Part shown: positions 36,791-46,879 of the stretch, one piece after another
Position numbering within the stretch: position 1 is the stretch's first letter
Layout: the number at the start of each line of letters is the position of its first letter
Origin: JAHJQQ01 sp963737555
GTDB lineage: Bacteria > Pseudomonadota > Gammaproteobacteria > Thiohalobacterales > Thiohalobacteraceae
Direction: 5' to 3'
Assembly: GCA_963737555.1 (NCBI GenBank)
Contig: CAVTTB010000009.1
Location: 310,001-374,000, forward strand
Length of the DNA: 64,000 bases
Program-made: the position numbers and the translations under genes
Notes under the pieces: model-generated
Database searches by the model: none
Told to the model about the DNA's origin: nothing
The model's input: the letters and a program-made list of their open reading frames with translations, nothing else

Positions 36791-37886
36791 ATGAATCGAC
36801 GTCCCACTGTTGCGGAGCAACTGGCAAAACGCGGCGTCAGTCGTCGCGCGTTTCTGAAATTCTGCGCGGCTGCTGCATCATTGATGGCATTACCGCCCAG
36901 CATGGCACCCGCCATCGCCGAGGCCTTGGGCAAGCGCACCCGCCCATCGGTGATCTGGTTGTCGTTCCAGGAATGCACCGGCTGTACCGAATCGCTGACG
37001 CGCTCGCATACGCCGACGATCGAGAGCCTGATCTTCGACATGATCTCGCTCGACTACCATCACACCCTGCAGGCCGCATCCGGCACCGCCGCCGAACATG
37101 CGCGCGAACAGGCGATGGCAGAGCCCGGTTATCTGGTGCTGGTCGACGGTTCCATCCCGACCAAGGATGGCGGCATCTACTCGACCATCGCCGGCATGAC
37201 CAATCTGCAGATGCTCAAGGAGACGCTGGAGAACGCGGCCGCCGTGGTCAGCTATCGGCACCTGCGCGGCCTTCGGTGGTATTCCCAAGGCCGATCCTAA
37301 TCCGACCGGCGCCAAGAGCGTGCAGGCCTTGATGGATGAAGGGCTGGTGCCACGCAAGCCGGTTATCAACGTCTCGGGTTGCCCACCGATCCCGACCGTC
37401 ATCACCGGTGTGTTGGCGCATTACCTGACCTTCGGCGAAATCCCCGAACTCGACCATCTCGGCCGGCCGACGATGTACTTCGGCGACAGCATCCACGATC
37501 GCTGCTACCGCCGGCCGTTCTACGATCAAGGCAAGTTCGCCAAGACCTTCGACGACGAAGGTGCGCGCAAGGGCTGGTGTCTGTTCGAACTCGGCTGCAA
37601 AGGCCCGACCACGTACAACGCCTGCGCGACCGCCAAGTGGAACAACGGCACCAGCTTCCCGATCGAATCCGGTCACGGTTGCATCGGCTGCTCCGAACCG
37701 GACTTCTGGGATGCGGGCAGTTTCTACAGTGCGCTGTCCATGCCGACGACGCCGTTGGATCTCGCCGCCGGGGCGGCGGTGGCCGGTGTGGCCATCGGTG
37801 CCGGTGTTGCGTTCGCCAATCGCAGCAAGAAGGGCACTGCCAAAGCCGCGCATAAACCCGCCGGTCTTGCGGATCTGGAGAAATAA
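36791..37886 (+). CDS. hynS: Group 1 (Isp-type) NiFe hydrogenase small subunit, frameshifted
   Basis: The FeS-cluster subunit of a membrane-associated periplasmic hydrogenase. A Tat signal is present (SRRAFLKFCAAAASLMALPP), followed by VIWLSFQECTGCTESLTR with the proximal-cluster cysteines and ESGHGCIGCSEPDFWD for the distal/medial clusters. The C-terminus has a hydrophobic stretch (LAAGAAVAGVAIGAGVAFA) that could anchor it. The frame shifts by +1 near 37255, which hides GTCAAFGGIPKADPNPTGA; the repaired product is about 365 residues. AGGAGAAG precedes ATG 36791. The next gene is isp1 rather than the large subunit, which identifies the Isp (1e) arrangement. Confidence 0.94.
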
Positions 37887-37887
37887 C

Positions 37888-38547
37888 ATGAGCGAAATCG
37901 AGTTCTTGAATTGGGTGCGCGGCGACGGGTTGAATCTCGCCATTGGCGTGTTTCTGTTGGGCGTGATCTGGCGCTTGTTCGAGATCTACAGCCTGGGACG
38001 CAAACCTGATCTGTCCGCGCCGCGGCATGCAGCCGGTGCATCGGGGCTGCGTACGGTGTTTCGTCGTTCAGTTCCGCCGCCGGGAATGCTGAAGCGTTCG
38101 CCGGTCAGTTATATCGGCGGATATATTTTCCATATCGGTCTGGCGGTGGTGGTGTTTCTGTTCGCGCCGCACATCAAGCTCATCGAAAGTCTGGTGGGAT
38201 TGTCCTGGCCGGCACTGCCATCGCAGGTTATCGATCTGGTGGCGGTCATTACCCTGGTGGCCATGGTCGTGGTGCTGGTCGATCGTATCACCAAGCCGGT
38301 CAAACGCTTTTTGTCCACCTTTGAAGATTATTTCACCTGGACTGTTACCTTTCTGCCGGTGTTGACGGGCTACTTGGCCGTGAAACATCTGCTGTTGCCG
38401 TATACCACGATGCTGGCCTTACATATCTTGACTGTAGAAATACTCCTGGTGGTGCTGCCGTTCACCAAGCTGTTTCACGCCTTCACGGTGTTCGGTTCGC
38501 GCTGGTTCAATGGTCATGTCAACGCTCACAAAGGTGTGCCGGTATGA
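37888..38547 (+). CDS. isp1: Isp1, membrane cytochrome b of the Hyn hydrogenase
   Basis: A 219-residue membrane protein similar to the NarI-type cytochrome b, with about five spans and histidines suited to haem binding (FHIGLAVVVFLFAPHIK, VKHLLLPY, LALHILTVE). It is expected to pass electrons between HynSL and the quinone pool or Isp2. ATG 37888 lies one base after the hynS stop codon and is in frame with a long open upstream stretch that is not coding. Its stop overlaps the isp2 start (ATGA). Confidence 0.9.
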   Translation: MSEIEFLNWVRGDGLNLAIGVFLLGVIWRLFEIYSLGRKPDLSAPRHAAGASGLRTVFRRSVPPPGMLKRSPVSYIGGYIFHIGLAVVVFLFAPHIKLIESLVGLSWPALPSQVIDLVAVITLVAMVVVLVDRITKPVKRFLSTFEDYFTWTVTFLPVLTGYLAVKHLLLPYTTMLALHILTVEILLVVLPFTKLFHAFTVFGSRWFNGHVNAHKGVPV

Positions 38548-39804
38548 GTGCTTCATTAGACAGAGGTGTTCAAGTCCTCAAGGAAATGATCGACGCGCCC
38601 ATCGCGAGCTATTTCGATAGCTGCGTGCATTGCGGTTTGTGCGCCGAGGCCTGTCTGTTCTACACCGAGACCGGCGATCCGAAATACACGCCTATCCACA
38701 AGCTGGAACCACTGCGGCGCATCTACGAGCAGGAATATACGCTGCTCGGTCGTCTGGCGAAGATGGTGGGGCTGTCCAAGCCCGTCACCGACAACGAACT
38801 CGAAGAGTGGAAGGAACTGGTCTACAACAGCTGCACCTTGTGCGCGCGCTGTTCGCTGGTCTGTCCGGTCGGTAACGACATCGTCTACATGGTGCGCAAG
38901 TTCCGTGAAGGCATGGCGGTGTCCGGACATGCGCCGGAAGGTCTGATCGGCGCGGTCACGCGCACCGTCGAGATCGGCAGCCCGATGGGTGTGCGACTCC
39001 CGGCGGTGCAGGCGCAGATGAAACATGTGCAGGATGAGATCGGCATCGAAATTCCGATGGACAAGGAGGGTGCCGAATACATGGTGATGCTGTCGTCCAT
39101 GGAGATCATGAATTTCCCGGAATACCTCGGCGCCATCGCCAAGATCATGAAGCAGGCCGGCAAGACCTGGACGCTGTGTTCCACGGCCTTCGAGGCGACC
39201 AACGCCGGTATTCAGATCGGCGTCTCGGATCTGGCCAAGGTCATCGTCAACCGCATCGTCGAAGGCGCGGAGCGGCTCAAGGTCAAGACCGTCATCAGTC
39301 CCGAGTGCGGCCATGCCTACACGGCATTGCGCTGGGACGGTGCCAACCTGATCGGTCGGCCGTTTAACTTCAAGGTGCAGCACATCCTGGAAGTCCTGGA
39401 GGAGTTCCGCACCCAAGGGTTGCTGAAGACCGAAGGTTTCGAGACGACCAAGATGACTTTCCACGATCCTTGCCAGTTGGTGCGGCGTGGTGGTGTCTTC
39501 GAACAGCCGCGTAATCTGATGAATATGGTGGCGAAGGATTTCGTGGAAATGGACGATGCCGGCAAGTACAACTGGTGCTGCGGCGGTGGCGGCGGTGCGA
39601 GCGCCATCGAAGAGGCTGAACCGCTGCGCCTGGAAGTCTTCAAGATCAAGAAAGCGGCAACTGGAGAAGACCGGCGCCAAGACCCTGGTGACCGCCTGCG
39701 CCAACTGCCGCATCGTCCTGGAAGAGGGGCTGGAACACTACCAGATGGACATACCGGTGGTGGGACTGACCGAGATGATTGCCGAGCATCTGACGGAAAA
39801 ATAG
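38544..39804 (+). CDS. isp2: Isp2, HdrD-like iron-sulfur protein, frameshifted
   Basis: A cytoplasmic iron-sulfur protein of the heterodisulfide reductase D type. Two [4Fe-4S] motifs occur near the N-terminus (SCVHCGLCAEACLF and SCTLCARCSLVCPVG), followed by two CCG domains (ECGHAYTALRW with FHDPCQLVRR, and WCCGGGGGASAIE with ACANCRIVLEEGL). It probably receives electrons from Isp1 and hands them to a soluble or thiol acceptor. The frame shifts by +1 near 39648. Removing one A restores IKKRQLEKTGAKTLVTACANC; the joined length is about 419 residues. It lies between small and large subunit genes, as in Thiocapsa roseopersicina. Confidence 0.93.
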
Positions 39805-39891
39805 TTGGCAGCGGACGGTGCGCTGTACACACCGTCCGGCGTGATACTGAATCCGGTGCGCGCGGCGCACCCAACAACAAGGAAAGCCGAT

Positions 39892-41665
39892 ATGGCCACA
39901 CAACGCGTTGTCGTCGATCCCATCACCCGCATCGAAGGGCATTTGCGCATCGAGGCGGAGACTGACGCCGAAGGTCGCATCACTCAGGCCTCCAGCTCCG
40001 GCACCATGGTGCGCGGAATCGAGATCATCCTGCGCGGGCGCGACCCGCGCGACGCCTGGGCCTTCGCCCAGCGTATCTGCGGTGTGTGCACGCTGGTGCA
40101 TGGCATCGCCTCGGTGCGCGCGGTGGAGAATGCGCTGCAGTATGAAATTCCGGCGAATGCCCAGTTGATCCGCAATCTCATGATCGGCGCGCAGTATGTG
40201 CACGATCATGTGATGCATTTCTATCACCTGCATGCGCTCGATTGGGTGGATGTGGTCTCCGCGCTGAGCGCAGATCCCAAGGCGACCTCGGCGCTGGCGC
40301 AGTCGATCAGTTCGTACCCGAAGTCCTCGCCGGGCTATTTCTCGGATGTGCAGAAGAAGTTGAAGAACTTCGTCGAAGGCGGGCAGCTGGGTATTTTCAG
40401 CAACGGCTACTGGGGCCATCCTGCTTATAAGCTGCCACCCGAAGCCAATCTGATGGCGGTCGCGCATTATCTGGAAGCGTTGACCTGGCAACGTGATGTG
40501 TCGCGCTTGCACACCATCTTCGGCGGCAAAAATCCGCATCCGAATTTCCTGGTCGGTGGCACACCGGCGGCGATCAGTGTGCATTCCGAACATCAGGGTC
40601 AAGGCAAGGGTCCGCAGTACCGCGGCGGCATGGGTGCGACGGCGGTGAACATGACCGGCCTGCAGCGCGTCAAAGAGATCATCGACGAGATGCGTACCTT
40701 TGTTGATCAGGTCTACGTGCCGGATACGCTCGCCATCGCCTCGTTCTACAAGGACTGGGGTGCGCAGGGCGAGGGCCTCGGCAATTTCATGACCTTTGGT
40801 GATTTCCCGGCGCAGGGGCTTGGACGACCCCAGCACCTTCCTGGTGCCGAAGGGCGTGATTCTCGATCGCGACCTGACCAAGATTCACGAAGTGGATCTG
40901 AATGCGGAAGATCAGATTCAGGAATACGTCGCGCACTCCTGGTACAAATACAAGGACGGCAAAGAGGCCGGCCTGCATCCGTATCAGGGCGAGACCGAGT
41001 TCGACTACACCGGCCCGCAACCGCCCTACGAGCATCTCGATACCGCGGCCAGTTATTCCTGGTTGAAATCGCCACGCTGGCGCGGCAAGGCCGTCGAGGT
41101 CGGACCGCTGGCACGCGTGCTGATGATGTACGCCACGGGCAACGAACAAGCCAAGGAGCTGGTCGACTCGACGCTGCGCACGCTCGATCTGCCGGTACAG
41201 GCGTTGTATTCCACGCTCGGCCGCACGGCGGCGCGCACGCTGGAGACGAAGCTCGTCGTCGATGCCATGAGCACCTGGTACAACAACCTGATGGCCAACA
41301 TCAAGGCCGGCGACGTGCGCACCTTCAACGAGAAGAAATGGGATCCGTCCACCTGGCCGAGCACCGCCAAGGGCGTTGGCTTCATGGAGGCCCCGCGTGG
41401 CGCGTTGGCGCACTGGATCGTCATCAAGGACGGTAAGATCGACAACTATCAAGCGGTCGTGCCGAGCACCTGGAACGCCGGACCGCGCGATGTGCAAGGT
41501 CAGGACGGCGCCTACGAGGCGGCGCTCGCCGGGCATCTGTTGCACGATCCCAAACAGCCGATCGAGATCCTGCGCACCATCCACAGCTTCGATCCCTGCA
41601 TTGCCTGCGCGGTGCATGTGACCGATCCGGACGGCGAGGAACTGGTGAAGGTCAAGGTGAAGTAG
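39892..41665 (+). CDS. hynL: Group 1 (Isp-type) NiFe hydrogenase large subunit, frameshifted
   Basis: The nickel-iron active-site subunit. ATG 39892 starts MATQRVVVDPITRIEGHLRIE. The two CxxC nickel ligand motifs are RICGVCTLVHG and, at the C-terminus, DPCIACAVH. The maturation protease would cut after that His and release a 15-residue tail. YWGHPAYKLPPEANLMAVAHYLEAL is typical of group 1. The frame shifts by +1 near 40812; removing one G of GGGG restores FPAQGLDDPSTFLVPKGVI. The joined product is about 590 residues. AAGGAAA precedes the start. The hupE gene follows after about 105 bases. Confidence 0.95.
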
Positions 41666-41770
41666 GGCTGGCACGGAGTGTGCGAAAGCAATAAGACGAG
41701 ACTATCCAGGGCGCGGTGATCGCTACAGAAGGTCACTGCGGGAACAAGCGGAAAACGAGGAGTTTTACTC

Positions 41771-42355
41771 ATGCGAACGATCAATAGAACACTGGCATTG
41801 GTGGGACTGATGCTGCTGGCCCCGGTGGCGAGTGCGCACACCTTTGGTGCTCACGGCGCGGGTTTCGCAGCTGGATTGGTGCATCCGCTGATCGGTCTGG
41901 ATCACCTGCTCGCGCTGATCGGCGCGGGCCTGTGGGCCGGCTGGCTGGGCGGGCGCGCGCAATATCAACTACCGGGTGGATTCCTCGCCGGCATGCTCGG
42001 TGGCGCGTTGCTGGCCTGGGGTGGGTTCAACCTGCCGCTGGTCGAACCGATGATCGCCGTGTCGGTGCTGTTGATCGGCGTGTTGGCCGCCTCGGCGGCG
42101 CGTCCGTCGGCCGTCGTCGGCAGTGCGCTCCTGTTCGCCTTCGCGCTGTTCCACGGCTATGCACACGGCACCGAACTGCCGCAAACCGCGCAGCCGGCGC
42201 TGTATGTTATGGGATTCCTGCTGACATCGGCGCTCGTGCTGTTGGTTGCCGCGCGCCTGTCCATCGGCCTGCGCAGCGGACGTCTGTCCGCCTTCGTGCG
42301 CATCGCCGGTGGTGCCGTCGCTGCTGTTGGCGGCGGCTGGCTGGTCGGCGGCTAA
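41771..42355 (+). CDS. hupE: HupE/UreJ family nickel transporter
   Basis: A 194-residue inner-membrane protein with an N-terminal signal-like helix ending ASAHTFG, then about six spans. The family signature HPLIGLDHLLALIGAGLWAG and the second histidine motif FALFHGYAHGTELP are present. HupE proteins import nickel for hydrogenase, so the gene fits at the end of this operon. GGAG precedes the ATG. A palindromic repeat lies 80 bases downstream of the stop. Confidence 0.92.
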   Translation: MRTINRTLALVGLMLLAPVASAHTFGAHGAGFAAGLVHPLIGLDHLLALIGAGLWAGWLGGRAQYQLPGGFLAGMLGGALLAWGGFNLPLVEPMIAVSVLLIGVLAASAARPSAVVGSALLFAFALFHGYAHGTELPQTAQPALYVMGFLLTSALVLLVAARLSIGLRSGRLSAFVRIAGGAVAAVGGGWLVGG

Positions 42356-42434
42356 AGTCGTCGCCCACCGGTCGCGTCCAGGTGGGGTGCGGTAAGCGTC
42401 TCCACGCCGCATCCCACGCTGGATGTTCATCGAA

Positions 42435-42512
42435 GTAGCCCGGATGAAGCGCAGCGGAATCCGGGGGTAGCGAATGTCATTCCCGGATTACGCTACGCTT
42501 CATCCGGGCTAC
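42435..42512. repeat. GTAGCC-type palindromic repeat after hupE
   Basis: GTAGCCCGGATGAAGCGC (from 42435) is inverted against GCGTAG/CGCTTCATCCGGGCTAC (to 42512), a near-perfect arm of about 17 bases around a second small palindrome (AATCCGGG/CCCGGATT). It separates the Hyn operon from the 3b hydrogenase operon. Related units are at 33840 and 62173. Confidence 0.8.
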
Positions 42513-42593
42513 ACATGAGCGCGGTGCTCACTTGCGCCGTCCTCTCTGGCAACGCTGTCCATGTGACCCCACAAACATGTGCTGCAGGTGCCT

Positions 42594-43720
42594 ATGAATA
42601 CTTTCGGGAACGCTTCTGGATTTCTTGCACGTGATCAGCTCGATCGGCTGCTCGATGCTTTGCGCTCGGCAGGTTATCGCTGTGTCGGTCCCGTGGTGCA
42701 GGACGGTGCCATTCAATTTCGCGACTGGCCGGATAGCAGCGCGCTGTCCGTCGGTTGGCAGGATGCGCAGTCGCCCGGCACGTTACCGGCTGCAACGCAG
42801 CGATACTCCGCGTCAGTTCGCCTGGGCCAATGGTCCGCAGGCACTCAAGCCCTTTCTGTTCGCACCGCGCGAAACCTTGTGGCAGGTTGCGCGCAATGCC
42901 GACGGACGACTCGACTTCAAGCCTGCAGAGACGGCCAAGACTCAACCGCTGGCGGTGATTGGCGTGCGCGCCTGCGATGTGGCCGCATTGCGCTTGCAGG
43001 ATGCGCATTTCCTCGACAGCGCCTTCCGCGATCCCCAATATGCTGCGCGTCGTGAAAACCTGTTCCTGATTGCGGTGAATTGCACGCACCCGGCCGCGAC
43101 TTGTTTCTGTGTCTCCACCGGCGATGGGCCGGCTGTTCCGGACAACGCGACCGGCTGCGATCTGATCCTCGACGAACTCGACGACGGTTTTGCCGTCAAG
43201 AGCGCGAGTGAGAATGGGGAGGCGATCGCCGCCAAACTGGAGCTGCGGCCGGTCACGGCTGCACATACAGCCACCATCAGTGAGCAGCACACCCGCGCAC
43301 GCACTCAGCAACGCGCACTCGCCTAGCCGCGATCTGCGCCCGCTGTTCGCCGACCGGCTCGACCATCCGCGCTGGGCCGACGTCGCCGCGCGCTGCCTGT
43401 CCTGCGGCAACTGCACCTCGGTGTGCCCGACCTGTTTCTGCCACAGCGATCACGAAGCGCCGGCCATCGACGGCAGCGGCAGCACGCATTACCGCGAATG
43501 GGATTCCTGTTTCACCCAGGGCCACAGCTACATCCATGGCATCACGATTCGCGCCGATACGCGCCTGCGTTACCGCCAATGGCTGACGCATAAACTCGCC
43601 GCGTGGCACGATCAATACGGCCGCAGCGGCTGTGTCGGTTGCGGTCGCTGCATCAGCTGGTGCCCGGTCGGCATCGACATCACCGCAGAGGTTGCCGCGC
43701 TCGCGGTGGACACGCCATGA
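42594..43720 (+). CDS. hydB: Group 3b NiFe hydrogenase, iron-sulfur (beta) subunit, two frameshifts
   Basis: The electron-transfer beta subunit of a cytoplasmic NAD(P)-linked hydrogenase (sulfhydrogenase type). The central part has VIGVRACDVAALRLQD and CTHPAATCFCVSTGDGP, as in AsrA/HydB proteins. The C-terminus has two ferredoxin-like motifs, CLSCGNCTSVCPTCFC and CVGCGRCISWCPVGID. The frame shifts by +1 near 42780 and again near 43270-43305. The joined product is about 375 residues. ATG 42594 follows an AGGTG site. Its stop overlaps the hydG start (ATGA). This is the first gene of a four-gene operon in the order of Pyrococcus hydBGDA. Confidence 0.9.
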
Positions 43721-44566
43721 ACGCGCTGCATATTCCCGCCCCGCATATCCCAATGGAAGCCGAGATTGTGCGTCGCACCCAGGAATCGCCCTCGGTGTTT
43801 TCGCTGGGCCTGCGGCTGTGCGATCCGGCGCAGCACGCGGCCTACCGTTTCGAACCGGGGCAATTCAACATGCTCTATCTCTACGGTGTCGGCGAGATCC
43901 CGATCTCGATTGTGTCCGACCCGGATACCGGCGACGAACTCGGTCACACTGTCCGCGTCGTCGGTCGCGTCACCCGTGGTTTCGCCGCACTCAAACCCGG
44001 CGATCGCATCGGCCTGCGCGGACCGTTCGGCCATGGCTGGCCGTTGCAGGAAGCGCGCGGACAAGATCTCGTGCTCGTCACCGGCGGCCTCGGCTGCGCG
44101 CCGCTGGTGTCGGTGATCAATTACGTCGCACAGCGCCGCAACGAATTCGGCCGCGTCGCCATCCTGCAGGGTGTGAAACACATGGACGACATGATCTGGC
44201 GTGAGCGTTACGCACGCTGGGAACAACTCCCCGACGTGCAGGTGCTGCTCGCCGCCGATGTCGCCGGCGCCGGCTGGAGCTGGCATGTCGGCCTGGTCAC
44301 CGAACTGGTCGATCAGATCGACCTTCGATGTGCGCACTGCGCGCGTCATGGTCTGCGGCCCGGAACCGATGATGCTCGCCAGTGTGCGTAAACTCAGCGC
44401 ATCCGGCGTACCCGATGGCAATATCTCGCTCTCGCTTGAACGCAACATGCAATGTGCCGTCGGCCATTGCGGCCACTGCCAGGTCGGCGCAGCCTTCGTC
44501 TGCAAGGACGGCCCGGTGTTCAACTACCCGCAGATCCGCGAGCGCTTGGGCGTGAAGGGATATTGA
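43717..44566 (+). CDS. hydG: Group 3b NiFe hydrogenase, FAD/NAD(P)-binding (gamma) subunit, frameshifted
   Basis: The diaphorase subunit that exchanges electrons with NAD(P)H. The FAD domain has EPGQFNMLYLYGVGEIPISI, and the NAD(P) domain has LVTGGLGCAPLVSVINY and VMVCGPEPMM. The C-terminal [2Fe-2S] site is CAVGHCGHCQVGAAFVC, as in dihydroorotate dehydrogenase electron-transfer subunits. The frame shifts by +1 near 44320 (between ELVDQI and FDVRTARVMVCG). The joined product is about 282 residues. The gene is not the FeFe-hydrogenase maturase of the same name. A strong inverted repeat separates it from hydD. Confidence 0.91.
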
Positions 44567-44582
44567 GTTTTTATGGGTCTTT

Positions 44583-44721
44583 ATGAACCGCCAAGACGCC
44601 AAGGTCGCCAAGAAAGATTTATTTGAACCGCCAAGGCGCCAAGACGCCAAGGAGAACTAAGGTAAAAACGATTTTTCCTTGTTCATCAAACAATCTTGGC
44701 GTCTTGGCGCCTTGGCGGTTC
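44583..44721. repeat. Long perfect inverted repeat of a CGCCAAG unit
   Basis: The left arm (44625-44651) begins GAACCGCCAAGGCGCC and the right arm (44695-44721) is its exact 27-base reverse complement, with a 43-base loop. A further partial direct copy of the left arm lies at 44583-44612, and another partial right-hand copy near 44731-44741. All are built from CGCCAAG-like units. The structure sits in the 192-base gap between hydG and hydD, inside an otherwise tightly packed operon, so any transcript must read through it. Confidence 0.9.
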
Positions 44722-44758
44722 ATAATTCTTATTGGCGGTTCCCAAATAAGGTGTTTCC

Positions 44759-45541
44759 ATGAGCACAGGAAAGCCCAGAATCGCAGTACACAAGTTCAGC
44801 TCCTGCGACGGCTGTCAGTTGGCGTTTCTGGATCTGGGCGAAGATCTGTTGACGTTGACCGCGCAGGTCGACATTCGGCATTTCGCCGAGGCCGGTATCC
44901 TTGGCGAAGACGATCCGGTGGACATCGCCTTCATCGAGGGCAGCATCTCGACGCCTGAGGACGAGCACCGCATCCGCCGTATCCGCGAGAGTTCGAAACT
45001 GCTGGTCACCATCGGCGCCTGCGCCACGGCCGGCGGCCTGCAGGCGCTGCGCAACCTGGCCAACGCCAAGGACTGGATCAGCGCTGTTTATGCCAGCCCC
45101 GAACACATCTCCAGTCTCGATAAAGTGCAGCCGATCCGCGCACTGGTGCCGGTCGATTTCGAGCTGTGGGGTTGCCCGGTCAATAGCCGGCAGATCGTCG
45201 CGGCGGTCGGTTCGTTGCTGAACGGCGTCGTGCCCATCGATGAACGCGACAAGGTGTGCATGGAATGCAAACGCCAGCAGGCGGTGTGCGTCATGGTGAG
45301 TGAAGGCAAGCCGTGCATGGGACCGGTCACGCGCACCGGCTGCGGCGCGCTGTGTCCGCGTTTCGGGCGCGGCTGCTATGCCTGCTATGGTCCGGCGGAG
45401 ACGCCGAACACCGAAGCCCTCGGCGCGCGCCTGCAGGGTCTCGGCCTGGTCGGGCGCGAGATCGCACAGCATTTCCTCGGCACACACAATCAGAGCGCCG
45501 TATTCCTCGATGCCGCGCAACGCTGGGAGAAGACGCCATGA
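44759..45541 (+). CDS. hydD: Group 3b NiFe hydrogenase small (delta) subunit
   Basis: The 260-residue FeS subunit of the cytoplasmic hydrogenase. It has no signal peptide. The proximal-cluster motif is FSSCDGCQLAFLDLG, with TIGACATAGGLQALRN, ELWGCPVNSRQI and the C-terminal cysteines CMGPVTRTGCGALCPRFGRGCYACYGP for the other clusters. The frame is intact. The start lies just after the inverted repeat. Its stop overlaps the hydA start (ATGA). Confidence 0.95.
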   Translation: MSTGKPRIAVHKFSSCDGCQLAFLDLGEDLLTLTAQVDIRHFAEAGILGEDDPVDIAFIEGSISTPEDEHRIRRIRESSKLLVTIGACATAGGLQALRNLANAKDWISAVYASPEHISSLDKVQPIRALVPVDFELWGCPVNSRQIVAAVGSLLNGVVPIDERDKVCMECKRQQAVCVMVSEGKPCMGPVTRTGCGALCPRFGRGCYACYGPAETPNTEALGARLQGLGLVGREIAQHFLGTHNQSAVFLDAAQRWEKTP

Positions 45542-46839
45542 ACGAACAACGCCGCGTCGATATCCGCATCCCCGTGCTTGCGCGTGTGGAAGGCGAGGGC
45601 GCCTTGGATCTCAGCATCCGCGCCGGACAGATCGAAAATCTGAAACTGGAGATCTACGAACCGCCGCGCCTGTACGAACAGTTCCTGATCGGTCGCAACG
45701 CCCAGGATGTCATCGACATGACCGCGCGCATTTGCGGCATCTGCCCGGTCGCTTATCAGATCAGTGCTGTGCAGGCCTTCGAGTCCATCTACGGCGTGAC
45801 GGTCACGCCCTGGACGGAGGCTATGCGTCGGGTGTTCTACTGCGGCGAGTGGTTGCAAAGCCACGCACTGCACATTCATCTGCTGGCCGCGCCGGATTTC
45901 TTCGGTTGCACCAGCGTCGTCGACCTGGCCGCCAAGGACGCCGAGGCAGTGCGCCGCGGTCTGCGTCTACAGACCTTGGGCAATGAGTTGATCGCGCTGT
46001 TCGGCGCGCGCGCCGTGCATCCGGTGGGCGTGACCGTGGGTGGTTTCCATCATGCGCCGTCATTGGAAGCTGTCGCCGACATGCGCGCGCGGCTGAATGC
46101 GGCGCGTGCCGATGCCGAGGCCCTGGTGCGCTGGACCGCGAAACTGCCGTTGCCGGATGACGAACAGGATTTCATCAACGTGGCCATGCGCCATCCCGAC
46201 GAATACGCCATCACCCGTGGCCGGTTGGTGACCAGTCTCGGTCACGACCTCGACATCACCGAATACGAGCAGCATTTCCAGGAATCGCACGTGCCGCATT
46301 CGACTGCGTTGCACGCACACCTCGACGGCAAACCCTATCTGGTCGGCCCGCTGGCGCGCATCAACCTCAACTACACGCAGCTGCCCGCGGAGTTGCGCAG
46401 CTTGCTCGAACAGCTCGGCATTCGTTTCCCCAGCCGCAACATGTTCCACAGCATCGTCGCGCGCGCCGCCGAGGTGTGGCTGGTCATCGACGAGGCGGCA
46501 CGCCTGCTCGGCGAGTATCGCGTGCCAGAAACGCCGGCCGTCGCCAGCACACCGCGCGCCGGCATCGGCTTCGGTTGCAGCGAAGCGCCGCGCGGCATCC
46601 TCTGGCACCGCTACGTCACCGATGCGCAGGGCAATGTCCTCGAAGCGCGCATCGTCCCGCCCACCAGCCAGAATCAGGCGCGCATGGAAGAAGATCTGCG
46701 CATCTCGCTGACGCGCTTCGGCCTGGAACGCGACGACGCCGAACTGCGCCTGCGCGGTGAAACCGTCATCCGCAACTACGATCCGTGCATCTCCTGCGCG
46801 ACGCATTTCCTGCGCCTGAAGGTGGACCGCGCCCGTTAG
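45538..46839 (+). CDS. hydA: Group 3b NiFe hydrogenase large (alpha) subunit
   Basis: The 433-residue nickel-iron active-site subunit. The N-terminus RIPVLARVEGEGALDLSI, the first nickel motif RICGICPVAYQISAVQA and the second, DPCISCATH, identify a group 3 (cofactor-linked) large subunit. The terminal His is followed by a ten-residue tail that a maturation protease would remove. ATG 45538 overlaps the hydD stop; longer in-frame openings upstream run over hydD and are not used. Its own maturation protease is not adjacent, so it may share one with Hyn or use one encoded elsewhere. Confidence 0.95.
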   Translation: MNEQRRVDIRIPVLARVEGEGALDLSIRAGQIENLKLEIYEPPRLYEQFLIGRNAQDVIDMTARICGICPVAYQISAVQAFESIYGVTVTPWTEAMRRVFYCGEWLQSHALHIHLLAAPDFFGCTSVVDLAAKDAEAVRRGLRLQTLGNELIALFGARAVHPVGVTVGGFHHAPSLEAVADMRARLNAARADAEALVRWTAKLPLPDDEQDFINVAMRHPDEYAITRGRLVTSLGHDLDITEYEQHFQESHVPHSTALHAHLDGKPYLVGPLARINLNYTQLPAELRSLLEQLGIRFPSRNMFHSIVARAAEVWLVIDEAARLLGEYRVPETPAVASTPRAGIGFGCSEAPRGILWHRYVTDAQGNVLEARIVPPTSQNQARMEEDLRISLTRFGLERDDAELRLRGETVIRNYDPCISCATHFLRLKVDRAR

Positions 46840-46879
46840 CCCCGTTATCGTAGGTCCAGTTATCGATAGGGATCACACC

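Noticed and set aside
37561..37887. A longer isp1 beginning inside hynS
   Set aside because: The upstream part is an arginine-rich shadow of the small subunit in another frame; the Isp1 family N-terminus begins at 37888.
44583..44721. CRISPR array or tandem repeat array between hydG and hydD
   Set aside because: The units are not regularly spaced and lie in inverted orientation; no cas genes are near.
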